Notes: generated by a model not told the origin, from the sequence alone. A stretch of DNA of 34,874 nt from Candidatus Stahliibacteriota bacterium (GCA_030670165.1 DAOVCF010000002.1:1-34874), one strand, 5' to 3'. Positions 22,523 to 31,129 are shown, counted from the first letter of the stretch. Translations and numbers: made by a program.

Positions 22523-23083
22523 TTATTCCCAGCTTATCTCCCAGTGGCATGCGTCGCCGCCTTGGCTCCAGCGGCAGGAGCGCTCCCTTACCTTGACCTT
22601 CGAGCCGCTGAGAAGCCAGCATACCCTCTGTAGCCACGTTCGCGTAACGAAACAGTGCAGGGGGCCTCCATCGTAGCCTGAGATCACCAGCACCGCCTGC
22701 TTCGACCTTTCGTTTACCGAAAGCACCCTGAACTCGCCGCAGTCCTTGTATCTCGACCAGAGATAGGGGATACGGGCAACCACCCGTGGCATGGGCAGAA
22801 GCGCCAGACGGGTCTTGGGAGCACCTCCAAGCTCAGCGTCCGCGATGGCGCCGCCTAAGTTCTCCAGAACCTTGCCGTTGCCGTTCCCCAGATGAGCCGC
22901 AATGCCCTCGTAAACCTCTGTTAGATACTCCACTGGATACCAGGACCATACCTCACCCTTGGAAAGCACCCGCGCCACCGGAGTCCGCATCTCGGCGAGA
23001 AAACTTCTATAACCTTCTCTCTTCAGCCGCTCCGAAAGCCACCGGTTGATGGCTACAAAGGCACTTCCACGCACGCTTGCCAC
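22523..23083 (-). CDS. V4R/DUF2378-like small-molecule-binding-type protein
   Basis: 186 aa. The C-terminus (residues about 155-186: RVCWLLSGSKVKVRE, CRWSQGGDACHWEISW) has the Cys-(9-11)-Cys-x-[WY]-x-[IV]-x-W ending seen in 4-vinyl-reductase (V4R) and DUF2378-type domains, which share a fold with heme-NO/H-NOX proteins. The part before it (SEVYEGIAAHLG-like segment, NGKVLENLGGAIADAELG) is consistent with that fold. The ligand and output are unknown. GTG at 23083 is chosen because AGGAGG ends 4 nt upstream. A longer frame to GTG 23101 would begin only about 11 nt after the predicted transcription start, upstream of that ribosome site. It has its own promoter and palindrome A2 after its stop. 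Confidence 0.6.
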   Translation of the reverse strand: MASVRGSAFVAINRWLSERLKREGYRSFLAEMRTPVARVLSKGEVWSWYPVEYLTEVYEGIAAHLGNGNGKVLENLGGAIADAELGGAPKTRLALLPMPRVVARIPYLWSRYKDCGEFRVLSVNERSKQAVLVISGYDGGPLHCFVTRTWLQRVCWLLSGSKVKVRERSCRWSQGGDACHWEISWE

Positions 23084-23087
23084 TAAG

Positions 23088-23093
23088 CCTCCT
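23088..23093 (-). promoter_or_regulatory. Shine-Dalgarno that decides the V4R-like start
   Basis: AGGAGG on the minus strand, 4 nt before GTG at 23083 and downstream of the longer-frame GTG at 23101. Confidence 0.65.
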
Positions 23094-23118
23094 AAGGCCA
23101 CAACATTACCTAATACAA

Positions 23119-23147
23119 ATAATAACAGAAATCGGTAAAGTTGTCAA
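23119..23147 (-). promoter_or_regulatory. Promoter of the V4R-like gene
   Basis: On the minus strand TTGACA (23142-23147), a 17-nt spacer and TATTAT (23119-23124). The expected start is near 23112. Confidence 0.75.
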
Positions 23148-23381
23148 GCCCGCAAGTCGTCGGGTTATACTGTTTATGATTAATATATCGTTGCCGGGAG
23201 TAGTGGCTAAGGGGAATGCCTTAAACCAAGTGCGTGTAGCTAAGCACCCCTTCTTTTATTCTACCCGATAGGGGCACTTCGTCCCCCATCAAGGGGGAGA
23301 TGGCAGCAAGGAATTTACTCCCCTCCGGTCGAAGGAAGAAGATGGCAGGGAAACCTGTTCTCATCCTTCTTTTATACCCCC
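23148..23381. other. Intergenic stretch with a GC hairpin, no gene seen
   Basis: Between the divergent promoters of the V4R-like and the small membrane protein genes. No convincing frame was found. CCCCC (23283-23287) pairs with GGGGG (23293-23297) around ATCAA. An alternative pairing of GGGG (23271-23274) with CCCC (23283-23286) around a loop containing TTC is mutually exclusive with the first. The second form loosely recalls family A palindromes but lacks the 14-bp stem. Confidence 0.3.
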
Positions 23382-23409
23382 TTTACCCGCCTCAATTTAT
23401 GACTATAAT
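23382..23409 (+). promoter_or_regulatory. Promoter of the small membrane protein gene; predicts a leaderless mRNA
   Basis: TTTACC (23382-23387), a 16-nt spacer and a perfect TATAAT (23404-23409). The expected start at 23416 is the first base of the GTG start codon. No Shine-Dalgarno is present. Confidence 0.5.
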
Positions 23410-23415
23410 TTATTT

Positions 23416-23778
23416 GTGAGTATTCCACGACGTCGCGATCGGCTGCCCAGCGTAAGGATTCTATCCAGGCCGATTCTTATATCGCTGATGGTCCTGCTCG
23501 GGCTTGTTCTCAGCCTCTTTTTGCTGCGCAGGAAAGCGGCGGCGCCTGAGGCGATAGATACACTCCAGGTTGCCTCGCAAGGGCTTAGCTTGAACGGCGA
23601 GGAAATCTCCTTAAAGGAACTTTGGGAGAGATACGCGAAGGTGCGTGCCCCGCGCAGGATAGACGTGATCTTTGATCCCCAGATGCTCTGGGGCGAGAGC
23701 TGGCCGATCCGCGACACCCTCAAACGGCTGGCGGAAAACCAACCCAACCTTACGATCACCGGGCTTGAGGGGTGGTAA
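23416..23778 (+). CDS. Small single-pass membrane protein, possibly ExbD/TolR-like
   Basis: 120 aa. A basic N-terminus (MSIPRRRDRLPSVR) is followed by one membrane helix (about 17-38) and a periplasmic-type domain. The domain reads LQVASQGLSLNGEEISLKEL and ends IDVIFDP, a helix and LTITGLEGW. This order (strand, hairpin with NGE, helix, strand with D, helix, strand) is like ExbD/TolR, which use proton flow to drive TonB or Tol. However, the membrane Asp typical of ExbD is not visible in the helix and no ExbB partner is adjacent, so the assignment is weak. It has its own promoter with no leader and precedes the envelope gene cluster. Confidence 0.6.
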   Translation: MSIPRRRDRLPSVRILSRPILISLMVLLGLVLSLFLLRRKAAAPEAIDTLQVASQGLSLNGEEISLKELWERYAKVRAPRRIDVIFDPQMLWGESWPIRDTLKRLAENQPNLTITGLEGW

Positions 23779-23843
23779 ACCCATCCTTGCCTCTCAGCCC
23801 TGTTGCCCAAAATGTCTTTCAGGGTCAGGGGGGACACGTTGCC

Positions 23844-23871
23844 TTGACAAAAGCCTGAGCTCTCCTATAAT
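23844..23871 (+). promoter_or_regulatory. Consensus promoter of the LolA/LolB-like and propeller genes
   Basis: TTGACA (23844-23849), a 16-nt spacer and TATAAT (23866-23871), both hexamers perfect. The expected start is near 23878, with a leader of about 24 nt carrying AGGAGG at 23892-23897, 4 nt before the ATG. Confidence 0.85.
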
Positions 23872-23901
23872 TCCTCACTAATCAGTCGTTTAGGAGGATT
23901 G

Positions 23902-24654
23902 ATGAAAAGAAGTATCCGCAGAGGGTTGTGGTTTATGGGATTATTTTGCGCTCTCTCGGTGCCCACGGCGACTCTGGAGGCAAACGAGTACCCTGAAGAG
24001 TTGAGGTTCCTGAGCGAAATCTCTACCCCCGATTATCTCGCTGTGAGCGGAATCATGGCGATACTCGACACCACAGACAAAGCGCTGCTTGAGGCCCCGG
24101 TTCGATTCTATTGGGAAGCGGAAGAAGAGAAGTTCGCCCTGGATATTCGGCTCCCCGGCGGGACACCCGGGGTGTACATCCTGGGGATAGCCGATACGTT
24201 CTGGTTATATGACTTTCTCCACGGGGTAAAAATCACCGCCTTCCGCGATCAGGGCTTTCCCTCCTTGAGCAACGTGCCTTTCTCTGCTGAGAACATCCTG
24301 GGCATCTTCGGCATCTTCCCCGAGGGTTTTACCGAGACCGACACCTTCTACCGCGAAGGTTCGCTCCTTGCAATCAAGCAGAACAGGGTTCTCTTTTCCT
24401 TCGACTCGGAGAACAAACAGCTGCTCAGTATGACGAGAGGAGAAAGCACGATTACCTTCCACGACTTTTCTGTAGACAAGAAGTGGATGTGGCCTGCAAG
24501 GATAGAGATAAACCGGGCTCTCTTTTTCCAGGATGCGGCATCGACCCGGGTCAACATCAGCGAGGTAAGCCTCAAGCGTCAGCGCAGGGATAACCTGTTT
24601 GACGTGGATCTGCCGCCTAACATGAAGCGTGCATTTGACATGCGCGGCCAATAA
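23902..24654 (+). CDS. Secreted protein, possibly LolA/LolB-like (DUF4292-type)
   Basis: 250 aa from ATG 23902 (AGGAGG ends 4 nt upstream; TTG 23899 is less likely). A signal peptide spans about 1-28 (MKRSIRRGLWFMGLFCAL, then ATLEA before NEY), with no lipobox cysteine at the cleavage site. The mature part has strand-rich blocks: FYWEAEEEKFALDIRLPGGTPG, ILGIADTFWLYDF, NVPFSAENILGIFGIFPEG, and FSFDSENKQLLSM. These resemble the open beta-barrel of lipoprotein-handling LolA/LolB relatives that carry a lipid in the periplasm. This is fold-level inference. Two propeller genes follow on the same strand, the first 36 nt downstream. Confidence 0.6.
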   Translation: MKRSIRRGLWFMGLFCALSVPTATLEANEYPEELRFLSEISTPDYLAVSGIMAILDTTDKALLEAPVRFYWEAEEEKFALDIRLPGGTPGVYILGIADTFWLYDFLHGVKITAFRDQGFPSLSNVPFSAENILGIFGIFPEGFTETDTFYREGSLLAIKQNRVLFSFDSENKQLLSMTRGESTITFHDFSVDKKWMWPARIEINRALFFQDAASTRVNISEVSLKRQRRDNLFDVDLPPNMKRAFDMRGQ

Positions 24655-24690
24655 ACCGGCTTTAAGTAATCTGATCAGAAACGTCCCGAA

Positions 24691-26448
24691 ATGATTCTTA
24701 CATTAATCCTTTTCCTACAGGTGGGATTTGAACATACCTCCTCGCTGCTCCTTGGGGGTCATTTCCAGTCGGGCGCGGCGGACGAGGAGCTTCTTTACGT
24801 AGCCGACGGCAGAGGCGTAAGCGTATTCGAGAAAAAAACCCTCAGTCGCCGCGGCGAGCTCATGCTTTCTGGTAGAACCAACCTGATCGTGCGCCATGAG
24901 TCGAGCCTTTTTGTTGGGGGCAGCAGAGGGCTTGCAAAGATAGAGGTAAGCAGCTTCTCGCAGGAGTACCCGCAGGCAGAGTGGCTCTATACCGAGCCGA
25001 TAACGGCGTTGGAGGTCTTTGGGCGCAAGCTTTGGTTTGCGGATGATAAGGCCCGGCTGTATGGTATGGATGTTGCAGGAGGCGCAAGCTCGCCATCTTG
25101 CTCGATCCAGCTGCCTCTGCCGCCTGTGAAGATCGTTGGTAACGAGGCAAGGCTCTATCTTGCGACAGACACAGGTGGGCTTTTTGTGCTGGACCTTGAA
25201 GCAAAGGCCTTACAGGCAAAGAGGATGACGATCGAGGGCGACCCGGCGGTTATGGATGTCTTGATTGCAGACCAGACGGTCTACCTTGCGTGTGCCGAGC
25301 AGGGGCTTTGGGTGAGCGAGCCCAGGCGCAACTCCCTTAAGGTCGTCAAGCGTATTGAGGTTACGGGTGAGGTAATGAGCCTGGAGCTGTTCGATGAGAG
25401 GATTGCAGCGGCTGCGGGAACCGGGGATTTCCTTCTCTTCTCGATTGCCGACCCGGATGAACCCGTCGAGATTCAGAGAGAACGTTTCCCTGGGATGGGA
25501 CTCAACCTTGCAAAAGCTGGCGAGGACTGCTTTTTGCTCACAGGTGCAGGCATAGGGCATATGGATCTCTCAACCAAACCCCTGGCAGGGCATGGATTGT
25601 TCTACAGGGGTGCGGGTTCCGGCTACGAGATCCTGAGCAAAGGAGGGGTGGCGGTTCTTGCGGCGGGCGACGCCGGAATAAGGACCGTCGGTCTAGGAGA
25701 CAGCCTGAGTTTCCTTGGCGAGCACTCTCAGATGTCAGGCTGCCGTAGGGTGTATCTCTTCGGCTCACAGGTCTATGTGCTGACCACAAGTAATATGATG
25801 TATGTAGTAGAGATAAAGGACCCCAAGCGTCCGGAGAAACGCACCTTCCTGCAGTTTGAGTCGGCAGCCTCGGGGGTGGACTCGGAGGGTGAGATGCTCC
25901 TTGCGGCGGAGCATGAGCGCGGGGTGGGGATCTGGTGGCGCTGTCCGTGCGGCCCATTCAAGGAGCAAGGACGCTGGGACTTCGGCGCCCAGGCGCTGGA
26001 CGTGAGGATCAAAGACAAGCTTGCCTTCGTTTCCGCAGACCCCCCGGCCCTTTACGTGATTGACTGGTCAGACAGCACCAACCCGGAGCAGGTGGCAAGC
26101 CTCGCGCTTGAGCGTGACTGCGAGAGGTTATACGCCGACGAAGACCTTTTATTCGGCCTTGATTCCTCAGGTGCGCTCACCGTTGTCAACGTGGCCCGCC
26201 CCACACGGCCTAAGAAACTCGCCGTGCTCGAACTGGAAGGCTCCCCCACCGCCCTGGCACGCTACGAGGATTATATGTTCATAGCGGCACAGGACGCAGG
26301 GGTGCACGTGGTGGATATATCCAAACCCCAATCCCCTGAGCTCATATCTACCCTGGACGTGGGACCGGCAATGGGGGTGGCGGTATCTGGAGACCTGCTT
26401 CTCGTCTCGACCCTCTACTCTATAGAGGCGTATAGGATTCAACCTTAA
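24691..26448 (+). CDS. Secreted beta-propeller (LVIVD-like repeats) with CPCGP motif, paralogue 1
   Basis: 585 aa. A short hydrophobic leader (MILTLILFLQV) is followed by about a dozen blade-like repeats of the type L-x-V-x-D/G-x-x-x-x-L-x-V-x-D (examples ELLYVADGRGVSVFE, MFIAAQDAGVHVVDIS), as in LVIVD proteins. An unusual insertion WRCPCGP (C418, P419, C420, G421, P422) sits between blades. The downstream gene encodes a paralogue of nearly equal length with the same motif at the same relative place. A propeller surface suggests protein or polymer binding at the envelope; the role is unknown. No Shine-Dalgarno; it probably depends on translation from the upstream gene, 36 nt away. Confidence 0.8.
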   Translation: MILTLILFLQVGFEHTSSLLLGGHFQSGAADEELLYVADGRGVSVFEKKTLSRRGELMLSGRTNLIVRHESSLFVGGSRGLAKIEVSSFSQEYPQAEWLYTEPITALEVFGRKLWFADDKARLYGMDVAGGASSPSCSIQLPLPPVKIVGNEARLYLATDTGGLFVLDLEAKALQAKRMTIEGDPAVMDVLIADQTVYLACAEQGLWVSEPRRNSLKVVKRIEVTGEVMSLELFDERIAAAAGTGDFLLFSIADPDEPVEIQRERFPGMGLNLAKAGEDCFLLTGAGIGHMDLSTKPLAGHGLFYRGAGSGYEILSKGGVAVLAAGDAGIRTVGLGDSLSFLGEHSQMSGCRRVYLFGSQVYVLTTSNMMYVVEIKDPKRPEKRTFLQFESAASGVDSEGEMLLAAEHERGVGIWWRCPCGPFKEQGRWDFGAQALDVRIKDKLAFVSADPPALYVIDWSDSTNPEQVASLALERDCERLYADEDLLFGLDSSGALTVVNVARPTRPKKLAVLELEGSPTALARYEDYMFIAAQDAGVHVVDISKPQSPELISTLDVGPAMGVAVSGDLLLVSTLYSIEAYRIQP

Positions 26449-26461
26449 AGGAGAGCAAAAG

Positions 26462-28243
26462 GTGTTCGCAGGATTTCTTTTAACTGTGATGTTCGTATCG
26501 GCCCCAGATGCGCAGCCAGTGGAAGTATTATTCGAGGATGGCCGCAACTACTTTATATCAGGGGATTTTTCGGATCTGGTTGAGGTCAAAGGAACGCTTT
26601 ACGCCGCAAGCGGTTTCGGGCTTACGATAGTTCCTGCAGATCTCAGTACTCAGGAACACATCCCCACACCACACTACTCAAGAAAGATAGCGCTGGCGGG
26701 CAAGCAAGTATATCTTGGTGAAGGCAACCGGATCACTGAGTTCAAGATTTCGACCAAGGGAACCCAGATGTTGACCGCCTATCCTGTGGAAGGGAAGGTG
26801 ACGGCGCTTGCTGCCCGCAAGGATTTGCTGGCAGGGGGCACGGATTCGGCAAAGATCGTAATCTTCTCGCAGGGGAAGGAATCGAAGCTCCTCGGGGCGA
26901 TTGACGCACCCGGTGCGGTGAAAGACCTCTTTATCTACCGTGAGTTCCTCTACGCGGCGTGCGGCATGGGCGGGGTCGCGATCATTGAGCTTGGAGAGAA
27001 CCACTCTATTGTGCGGACCCTGGATGTTCCCGGTGCCCAGGCACTTACGGTTGCAGAAGACCTTCTCTTCGTTGCAACCGCCGCCGCAGATATCCTCGCT
27101 TTCTCTCTTGCCGATCCTTCCTCTCCCCACCAGGAAAAGGTCTTTTCAAGCGGTTCTGAGGTGGTCTCGCTTGCGTACTACGACAAGCATCTGTACGCAG
27201 CCCAGGGATATCAGGGTTATTCCATCTTCAACCTCGAGGGCGAACGTGTGGAGACAGCCGAGCCGTTCCGCCAGGGGGACGTTACCTGCATCCTCCCAAC
27301 CAAGGAAGTGGTGTTCCTGGCGCTCCGGGAAAGGGGTATGGTGCGCCTGGAAGGAAGCATGCCGCAGGAGTTAAGCGTGACTGCTCGCCTGCAGCAGAAT
27401 TCCCCCTCGGTTCACACCTCGCAAAGCGGCGCGTTCTGGGCGGTGGCACGGGGCAGGGACGGTGCAAGCATCGGGAGACTTTTGGAAGGGGAGGAGTGTG
27501 TAACCTGGGGTCATGCCGAGCCCGTGCCCAAAAGAGCCGCAGGGGTTCTTCTCTCTGGAACGTACCTTTACGTAGCGGACGCAGACCGCAGTGCTTCTAT
27601 ATTTGATTTAAAGACCTTCCCCTTTGCAGAACGCAAGTTGGACCTGAATCAGCCCGGTACACCCCAGCGTTTTGCCCTGAGCGGGGATTTGATATTCCTT
27701 GCCGCAGGCGACAGAGGGTTAAGGGCCCTATGGATATGCCCCTGCGGTCCGCTCCAGCAGAGGGTAGCCTTAGAAGGTATTGAGGCAGTAGACGTGGCGA
27801 CAAAGGATTCCATCGTATACGTGGCCGACCCCGACTCCGGACTGCGGGTGATGGCGGTAAGGAATAAGAATCAGGAAATTCACGAACTTTCTATCTATCC
27901 CGGCGTCATAAGCCCGCAAGCGCTCCTGCTGGATCAGGATCTGCTGTACGTAGCCGACTCGATCGGTGCTGTTGTGGCCCTTGATATCTCCGAGGCAAAG
28001 AATCCCAGACAACTCTCCTTCGCCTTCATCGAAACGCAACCCTACGGGATGGCTCTTGTGGATTCAACCCTGTACGTGGCCTGCGGCGAGGATGGGGTTT
28101 TGCCAATAGACGTGAGCGATCCCTCATCGCCGGTCGTGGGCGAGTTCATCAGCACCCCTGGAAAAGCGCTTTCGGTGGCCGCATCTCGTAAATATCTTGG
28201 GGTCGCCGACTACACATCCTGGGTGCTCGTACCTACAGATTAG
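26462..28243 (+). CDS. Secreted beta-propeller (LVIVD-like repeats) with CPCGP motif, paralogue 2
   Basis: 593 aa. Signal-like leader MFAGFLLTVMFVSA, then repeated blades (LYAASGFGLTIVP, FLYAACGMGGVAIIE, LYVADSIGAVVALDIS, LYVACGEDGVLPIDVS). WICPCGP (C426, P427, C428, G429, P430) matches the motif of the gene upstream, followed in both by a segment ending in A-x-D-V and a blade with V/SADP or VADP. The two genes arose by tandem duplication, but the sequences are well diverged. GTG start at 26462 with AAAGGAGA 7 nt upstream and a 13-nt gap to the previous stop, so they are co-transcribed. No membrane anchor is seen after the leader. Confidence 0.8.
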   Translation: MFAGFLLTVMFVSAPDAQPVEVLFEDGRNYFISGDFSDLVEVKGTLYAASGFGLTIVPADLSTQEHIPTPHYSRKIALAGKQVYLGEGNRITEFKISTKGTQMLTAYPVEGKVTALAARKDLLAGGTDSAKIVIFSQGKESKLLGAIDAPGAVKDLFIYREFLYAACGMGGVAIIELGENHSIVRTLDVPGAQALTVAEDLLFVATAAADILAFSLADPSSPHQEKVFSSGSEVVSLAYYDKHLYAAQGYQGYSIFNLEGERVETAEPFRQGDVTCILPTKEVVFLALRERGMVRLEGSMPQELSVTARLQQNSPSVHTSQSGAFWAVARGRDGASIGRLLEGEECVTWGHAEPVPKRAAGVLLSGTYLYVADADRSASIFDLKTFPFAERKLDLNQPGTPQRFALSGDLIFLAAGDRGLRALWICPCGPLQQRVALEGIEAVDVATKDSIVYVADPDSGLRVMAVRNKNQEIHELSIYPGVISPQALLLDQDLLYVADSIGAVVALDISEAKNPRQLSFAFIETQPYGMALVDSTLYVACGEDGVLPIDVSDPSSPVVGEFISTPGKALSVAASRKYLGVADYTSWVLVPTD

Positions 28244-28582
28244 TTTACCCCCCCCGGGGATTAGAGGCAAGGCGGAAGTTGGGTTGATAAGCTATCAGTC
28301 AAGGGTTACGAGTCCACCCGTCCCCGGAAGACAAGTCAGTCTGAGGACGCTTGACAAGTTAGTGGCAGGCTATAGGCTTTTTAAGACGTGGGGTCATTGT
28401 CCCAAAAGGCGCTCGCGGTGGTGGATAAGCGGCGGAATACGGGATTTTTGACCGCAAACAGGTCTTCTTTCCCAAACTGGGTGAGAAAGAAACCAGAGGG
28501 TAAACCTTTAGTCAGAAGAATTCCCGCAGCCATTCGTGTACGCCTGTAAAAATCCCATGTTGATCCCCTCCCAAAGGGAAAG
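28244..28582. other. Intergenic stretch between convergent genes, possible orphan promoter
   Basis: 339 nt with no convincing gene. It begins with a C8-G4 run. TTGACA (28351-28356), a 16-nt spacer and TAGGCT (28373-28378) would drive a plus-strand RNA, and a TTTTT run occurs at 28444-28448. TGATA-AGC-TATCA forms a small hairpin near 28290. No copy of the A or B palindromes was found. A minus-strand frame reading into the region from 28565 has no start or recognisable motif. Confidence 0.3.
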
Positions 28583-29752
28583 CTACTGCGGCTGGCCAGC
28601 CTCGGGCACGGCGAACAGCTGATCAAGGACCCTGCGAGCCGGCCTATAGCTCGGATCAACCTCAAGCGCTCTCCTCAGCACGATCACCGCATCGGAGAAC
28701 CTCTTATTCTCTATGTAGAGGTGGGCGAGGTTATCGTAGGAATCCATGAACGCAGGGTCAACACGGATTGCCTGCTTGAAGGCCGGAATCGCCTTCGCAA
28801 GCTGTCCCTCTTCGGCATAGACAAACCCCAGGTTATTCAGAAGCATGGCGTACACCCTGAAGTTAAGTGGAATCCATTCAGATATACGCACCCCCTCAAG
28901 CAGCGTCTCTCTGGCATCGCTCACTCGCCCCTCACGGTAAAGAAGGCTTCCCAGCTTTACGTACACCGTGAGGTTCTCAGGGTTCTCGCGCAACGCTCTG
29001 CGGTAAAACTCCTCCGCACGTGCATAATCCCTGCGGGACTCAGCTATCGCCCCCAGTATGGAGGAACACTGACTGCGGTCGTAACCCAACCGGTGCGCAT
29101 TAGTCATCATCTCTTCGGCCTTTATCTGATCGTTGCTCAATCTATAACAGACACCCAGCTGATAGTAGCAGTATCCAGGCTGGAAGTTGTAGCTTAACGC
29201 TTGCCAGAAAGCCCTCTCACCTTGCTTATAGTTGCCGGACTTCATGGCGGAAAGGGCATAGTTCAGGTGGACTACATCCAGGGAACCCAGAAGCGTATCC
29301 CGCATCAGACGTGCGAATATCTCGTAGGCGTTCTCGGAGCGTCCCAGGAAGTTGTGGCAGTAGGCGCGTTGAACGGCAACCCAGGGGTGCTCAAGCCCCG
29401 CCCGTTCGCTGTGCTCGTAGGCGGCCAGTGCCCTAGCGTAGTCGCCCTGGATGGCAAAGATTTGCCCCTTAAGGAAGTAGCCGGTTGCTGTAAGCTTGCG
29501 CTCCTGGGAGGGGGAAAGACGCATGGGATGCAGGACACCCACAATGCTCACGGCAAGAACCGCAAGGATCGCCGCAACCATGAGCAAGGAGTTTTTCCTA
29601 AGAAGAATCGCCGCTGCAGCCAAAAGACCAAGAGGCGGCGCGATGAACCACAAGATACCAATTCCCAAAACCAGCGGTGGGAGAAGGGCAACAGTTGCGG
29701 CCGCAAGCACCGCGGCGACGATAAGCCCTGCGGATATCCGCGAGCGCTTCAT
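28583..29752 (-). CDS. Membrane-anchored TPR protein
   Basis: 389 aa. Two or three membrane helices lie at the N-terminus (about 8-75), then at least seven tetratricopeptide repeats from about 90 to 380, e.g. GQIFAIQGDYARALAAYEHSER, AEEFYRRALRENPENLTVYVKLG, LNNLGFVYAEEGQLAKAIPAFKQAIRVDP. The repeats form a scaffold for protein partners, on whichever side the domain faces. Its ATG overlaps the stop of the polytopic membrane protein gene (ATGA) with a strong GGAGGAG just before, so the two proteins are made together and may act together. No catalytic domain. Confidence 0.85.
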   Translation of the reverse strand: MKRSRISAGLIVAAVLAAATVALLPPLVLGIGILWFIAPPLGLLAAAAILLRKNSLLMVAAILAVLAVSIVGVLHPMRLSPSQERKLTATGYFLKGQIFAIQGDYARALAAYEHSERAGLEHPWVAVQRAYCHNFLGRSENAYEIFARLMRDTLLGSLDVVHLNYALSAMKSGNYKQGERAFWQALSYNFQPGYCYYQLGVCYRLSNDQIKAEEMMTNAHRLGYDRSQCSSILGAIAESRRDYARAEEFYRRALRENPENLTVYVKLGSLLYREGRVSDARETLLEGVRISEWIPLNFRVYAMLLNNLGFVYAEEGQLAKAIPAFKQAIRVDPAFMDSYDNLAHLYIENKRFSDAVIVLRRALEVDPSYRPARRVLDQLFAVPEAGQPQ

Positions 29753-31089
29753 CGCTCCTCCCCCTCCTCTTCAAACCCGGGTCTCGCACGCCGCAGGATG
29801 AACTCCCGTCCCAAAAACACCGCCCAAAGCGGCAAGAAAACAGCCAGCCCTAACTGCCACGGGAAAACGCTGAGGGTTCGCTCCATGCCGAACAGGGAAT
29901 ACCCCGCAGCTACGAGTATAAACATACCGAGGGCGTGGAAGAACGAGGAAGATACGGCAAAGCGTGACAGACGCAGGGGAGGGATATGTAAAACAAGACC
30001 GCAGACGAAGAAAGCGATGACTATGAAAAGTGCCGTATATCCAAGACACCAGGCAAGGAGCAAAGAGAGAATAAAAAGCCCCCCGGTAGCCCGACGGAAC
30101 GTCCGCCTGTCGCTTGCATCAATGGCAGGATCGTAAGCGTTACCGAAGAAAAGACTTGCACTGCCGGCCAAAACACCCAGAACCAAAAGCGCAAACAGGG
30201 CGATATAATCGAACGGGTTACGGAGCACCCCGACAAGCACGTCCCGCAGGTTAAGCCAACCGAACAGAAACCCGGCACCTGCGGCGAGTGCCGAAAGAAC
30301 GAGCAGGAAAGGCTTCAACGAACGCAGCAGCAGACGCACCTTCTCGCGGCTGTAGCGCCATAAGCCGAGCCAGATAAGCGGTATCAACGGCAAGAGCAAC
30401 ACCAATGAGTACTTGCGCGTCGCAGAGCTGATCAGACCGCCGGTGGCGTAGATAGATCTACCCATGAATCCGCCCCCAAAAATAGCCCCCACAACCATTT
30501 GCAATCCGCCCGCGGTAAGCGTAGCTACAATCAAAATGAGGGGAACAAGCAGAATCGAGATAACCTTCCGCCGTGTCGTGGGGGCTCGAAGACCGCTATA
30601 AATCGCAACAAGAATTACACCCAGCCAGCCCTCCATTAACATGCCTGGTGAACTGCCGTAGTAGAGCTTCCCCAAGCCGAAAGTCGCCTTGATGCCCTGC
30701 AAAATCATCCGCGGATCGCCTGGATAGACAAGGTTGTAGCCGCCCGGACGGAACAGAGGGTCAACCAATGGGGCGATGAGGATGATGAACGAGTAGATGA
30801 AAAGCACCCTCGTTATCTTGCGGATGTCGTGACCTGTGCTGAAGTGAATCAAGAGTATTGCGACGATAAAAAGCATGAAGTAGAACAGCGGGAAGTGCAT
30901 GAGCAGCATCTCGATAGTTATGATGGTGGTTGCGGCAAGTCCGATCCCGGGGGTCTCCAACACGCCCTCCAGCATGTCGCGGACGACCATGTAGCCGTAG
31001 GCTATGAGAATGAATGTGCCCAGAGGCATCTTTGAGTTCTCAATGGGCTTGATAAAGGTCGCATCCAACCACGTAAAGAATTTCTTCAT
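29749..31089 (-). CDS. Polytopic membrane protein, function unknown (weak UbiA-like C-terminal half)
   Basis: 446 aa with roughly ten to twelve predicted membrane helices. The N-terminal third has a conserved-looking loop DPLFRPGGYNLVYPGDPRM and a Gly-rich stretch GAIFGGGFMGRSIYATGG. The C-terminal half reads GNAYDPAIDASDRRTFRRATGG, then helices and HIPPLRLSRF. The order Asn, Asp, basic residues, helices, PPLRL-R is reminiscent of UbiA prenyltransferases. A complete pair of Asp-rich motifs is missing, so I do not assign that activity. It has its own strong promoter and is translationally coupled to the TPR gene. The two may form one membrane complex. Confidence 0.65.
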   Translation of the reverse strand: MKKFFTWLDATFIKPIENSKMPLGTFILIAYGYMVVRDMLEGVLETPGIGLAATTIITIEMLLMHFPLFYFMLFIVAILLIHFSTGHDIRKITRVLFIYSFIILIAPLVDPLFRPGGYNLVYPGDPRMILQGIKATFGLGKLYYGSSPGMLMEGWLGVILVAIYSGLRAPTTRRKVISILLVPLILIVATLTAGGLQMVVGAIFGGGFMGRSIYATGGLISSATRKYSLVLLLPLIPLIWLGLWRYSREKVRLLLRSLKPFLLVLSALAAGAGFLFGWLNLRDVLVGVLRNPFDYIALFALLVLGVLAGSASLFFGNAYDPAIDASDRRTFRRATGGLFILSLLLAWCLGYTALFIVIAFFVCGLVLHIPPLRLSRFAVSSSFFHALGMFILVAAGYSLFGMERTLSVFPWQLGLAVFLPLWAVFLGREFILRRARPGFEEEGEER

Positions 31090-31129
31090 TAGACTCTCTC
31101 CTTCCGGTTCAAGTTACAAGACAGGTGGA

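Noticed and set aside
23148..23381. The GC hairpin near 23283 as a fifth family A copy
   Set aside because: The stem is only 5 bp and the GGGGACC tail is absent.
28256..28326. tRNA-like stretch starting GGGGATTA and ending TCCCC, about 70 nt
   Set aside because: The acceptor ends pair partly, but a T-arm with GTTCGA and a plausible anticodon arm cannot be formed.
29201..30136. Plus-strand frame of 311 codons opposite the TPR and polytopic genes
   Set aside because: It spans the overlap of two clear minus-strand genes, has a low-complexity Arg/Lys-rich sequence and no start signal.
29749..31089. Calling the polytopic protein a UbiA prenyltransferase
   Set aside because: Only one partial Asp motif and a PPLRL-R segment are visible; the two required Asp-rich motifs are not both present.
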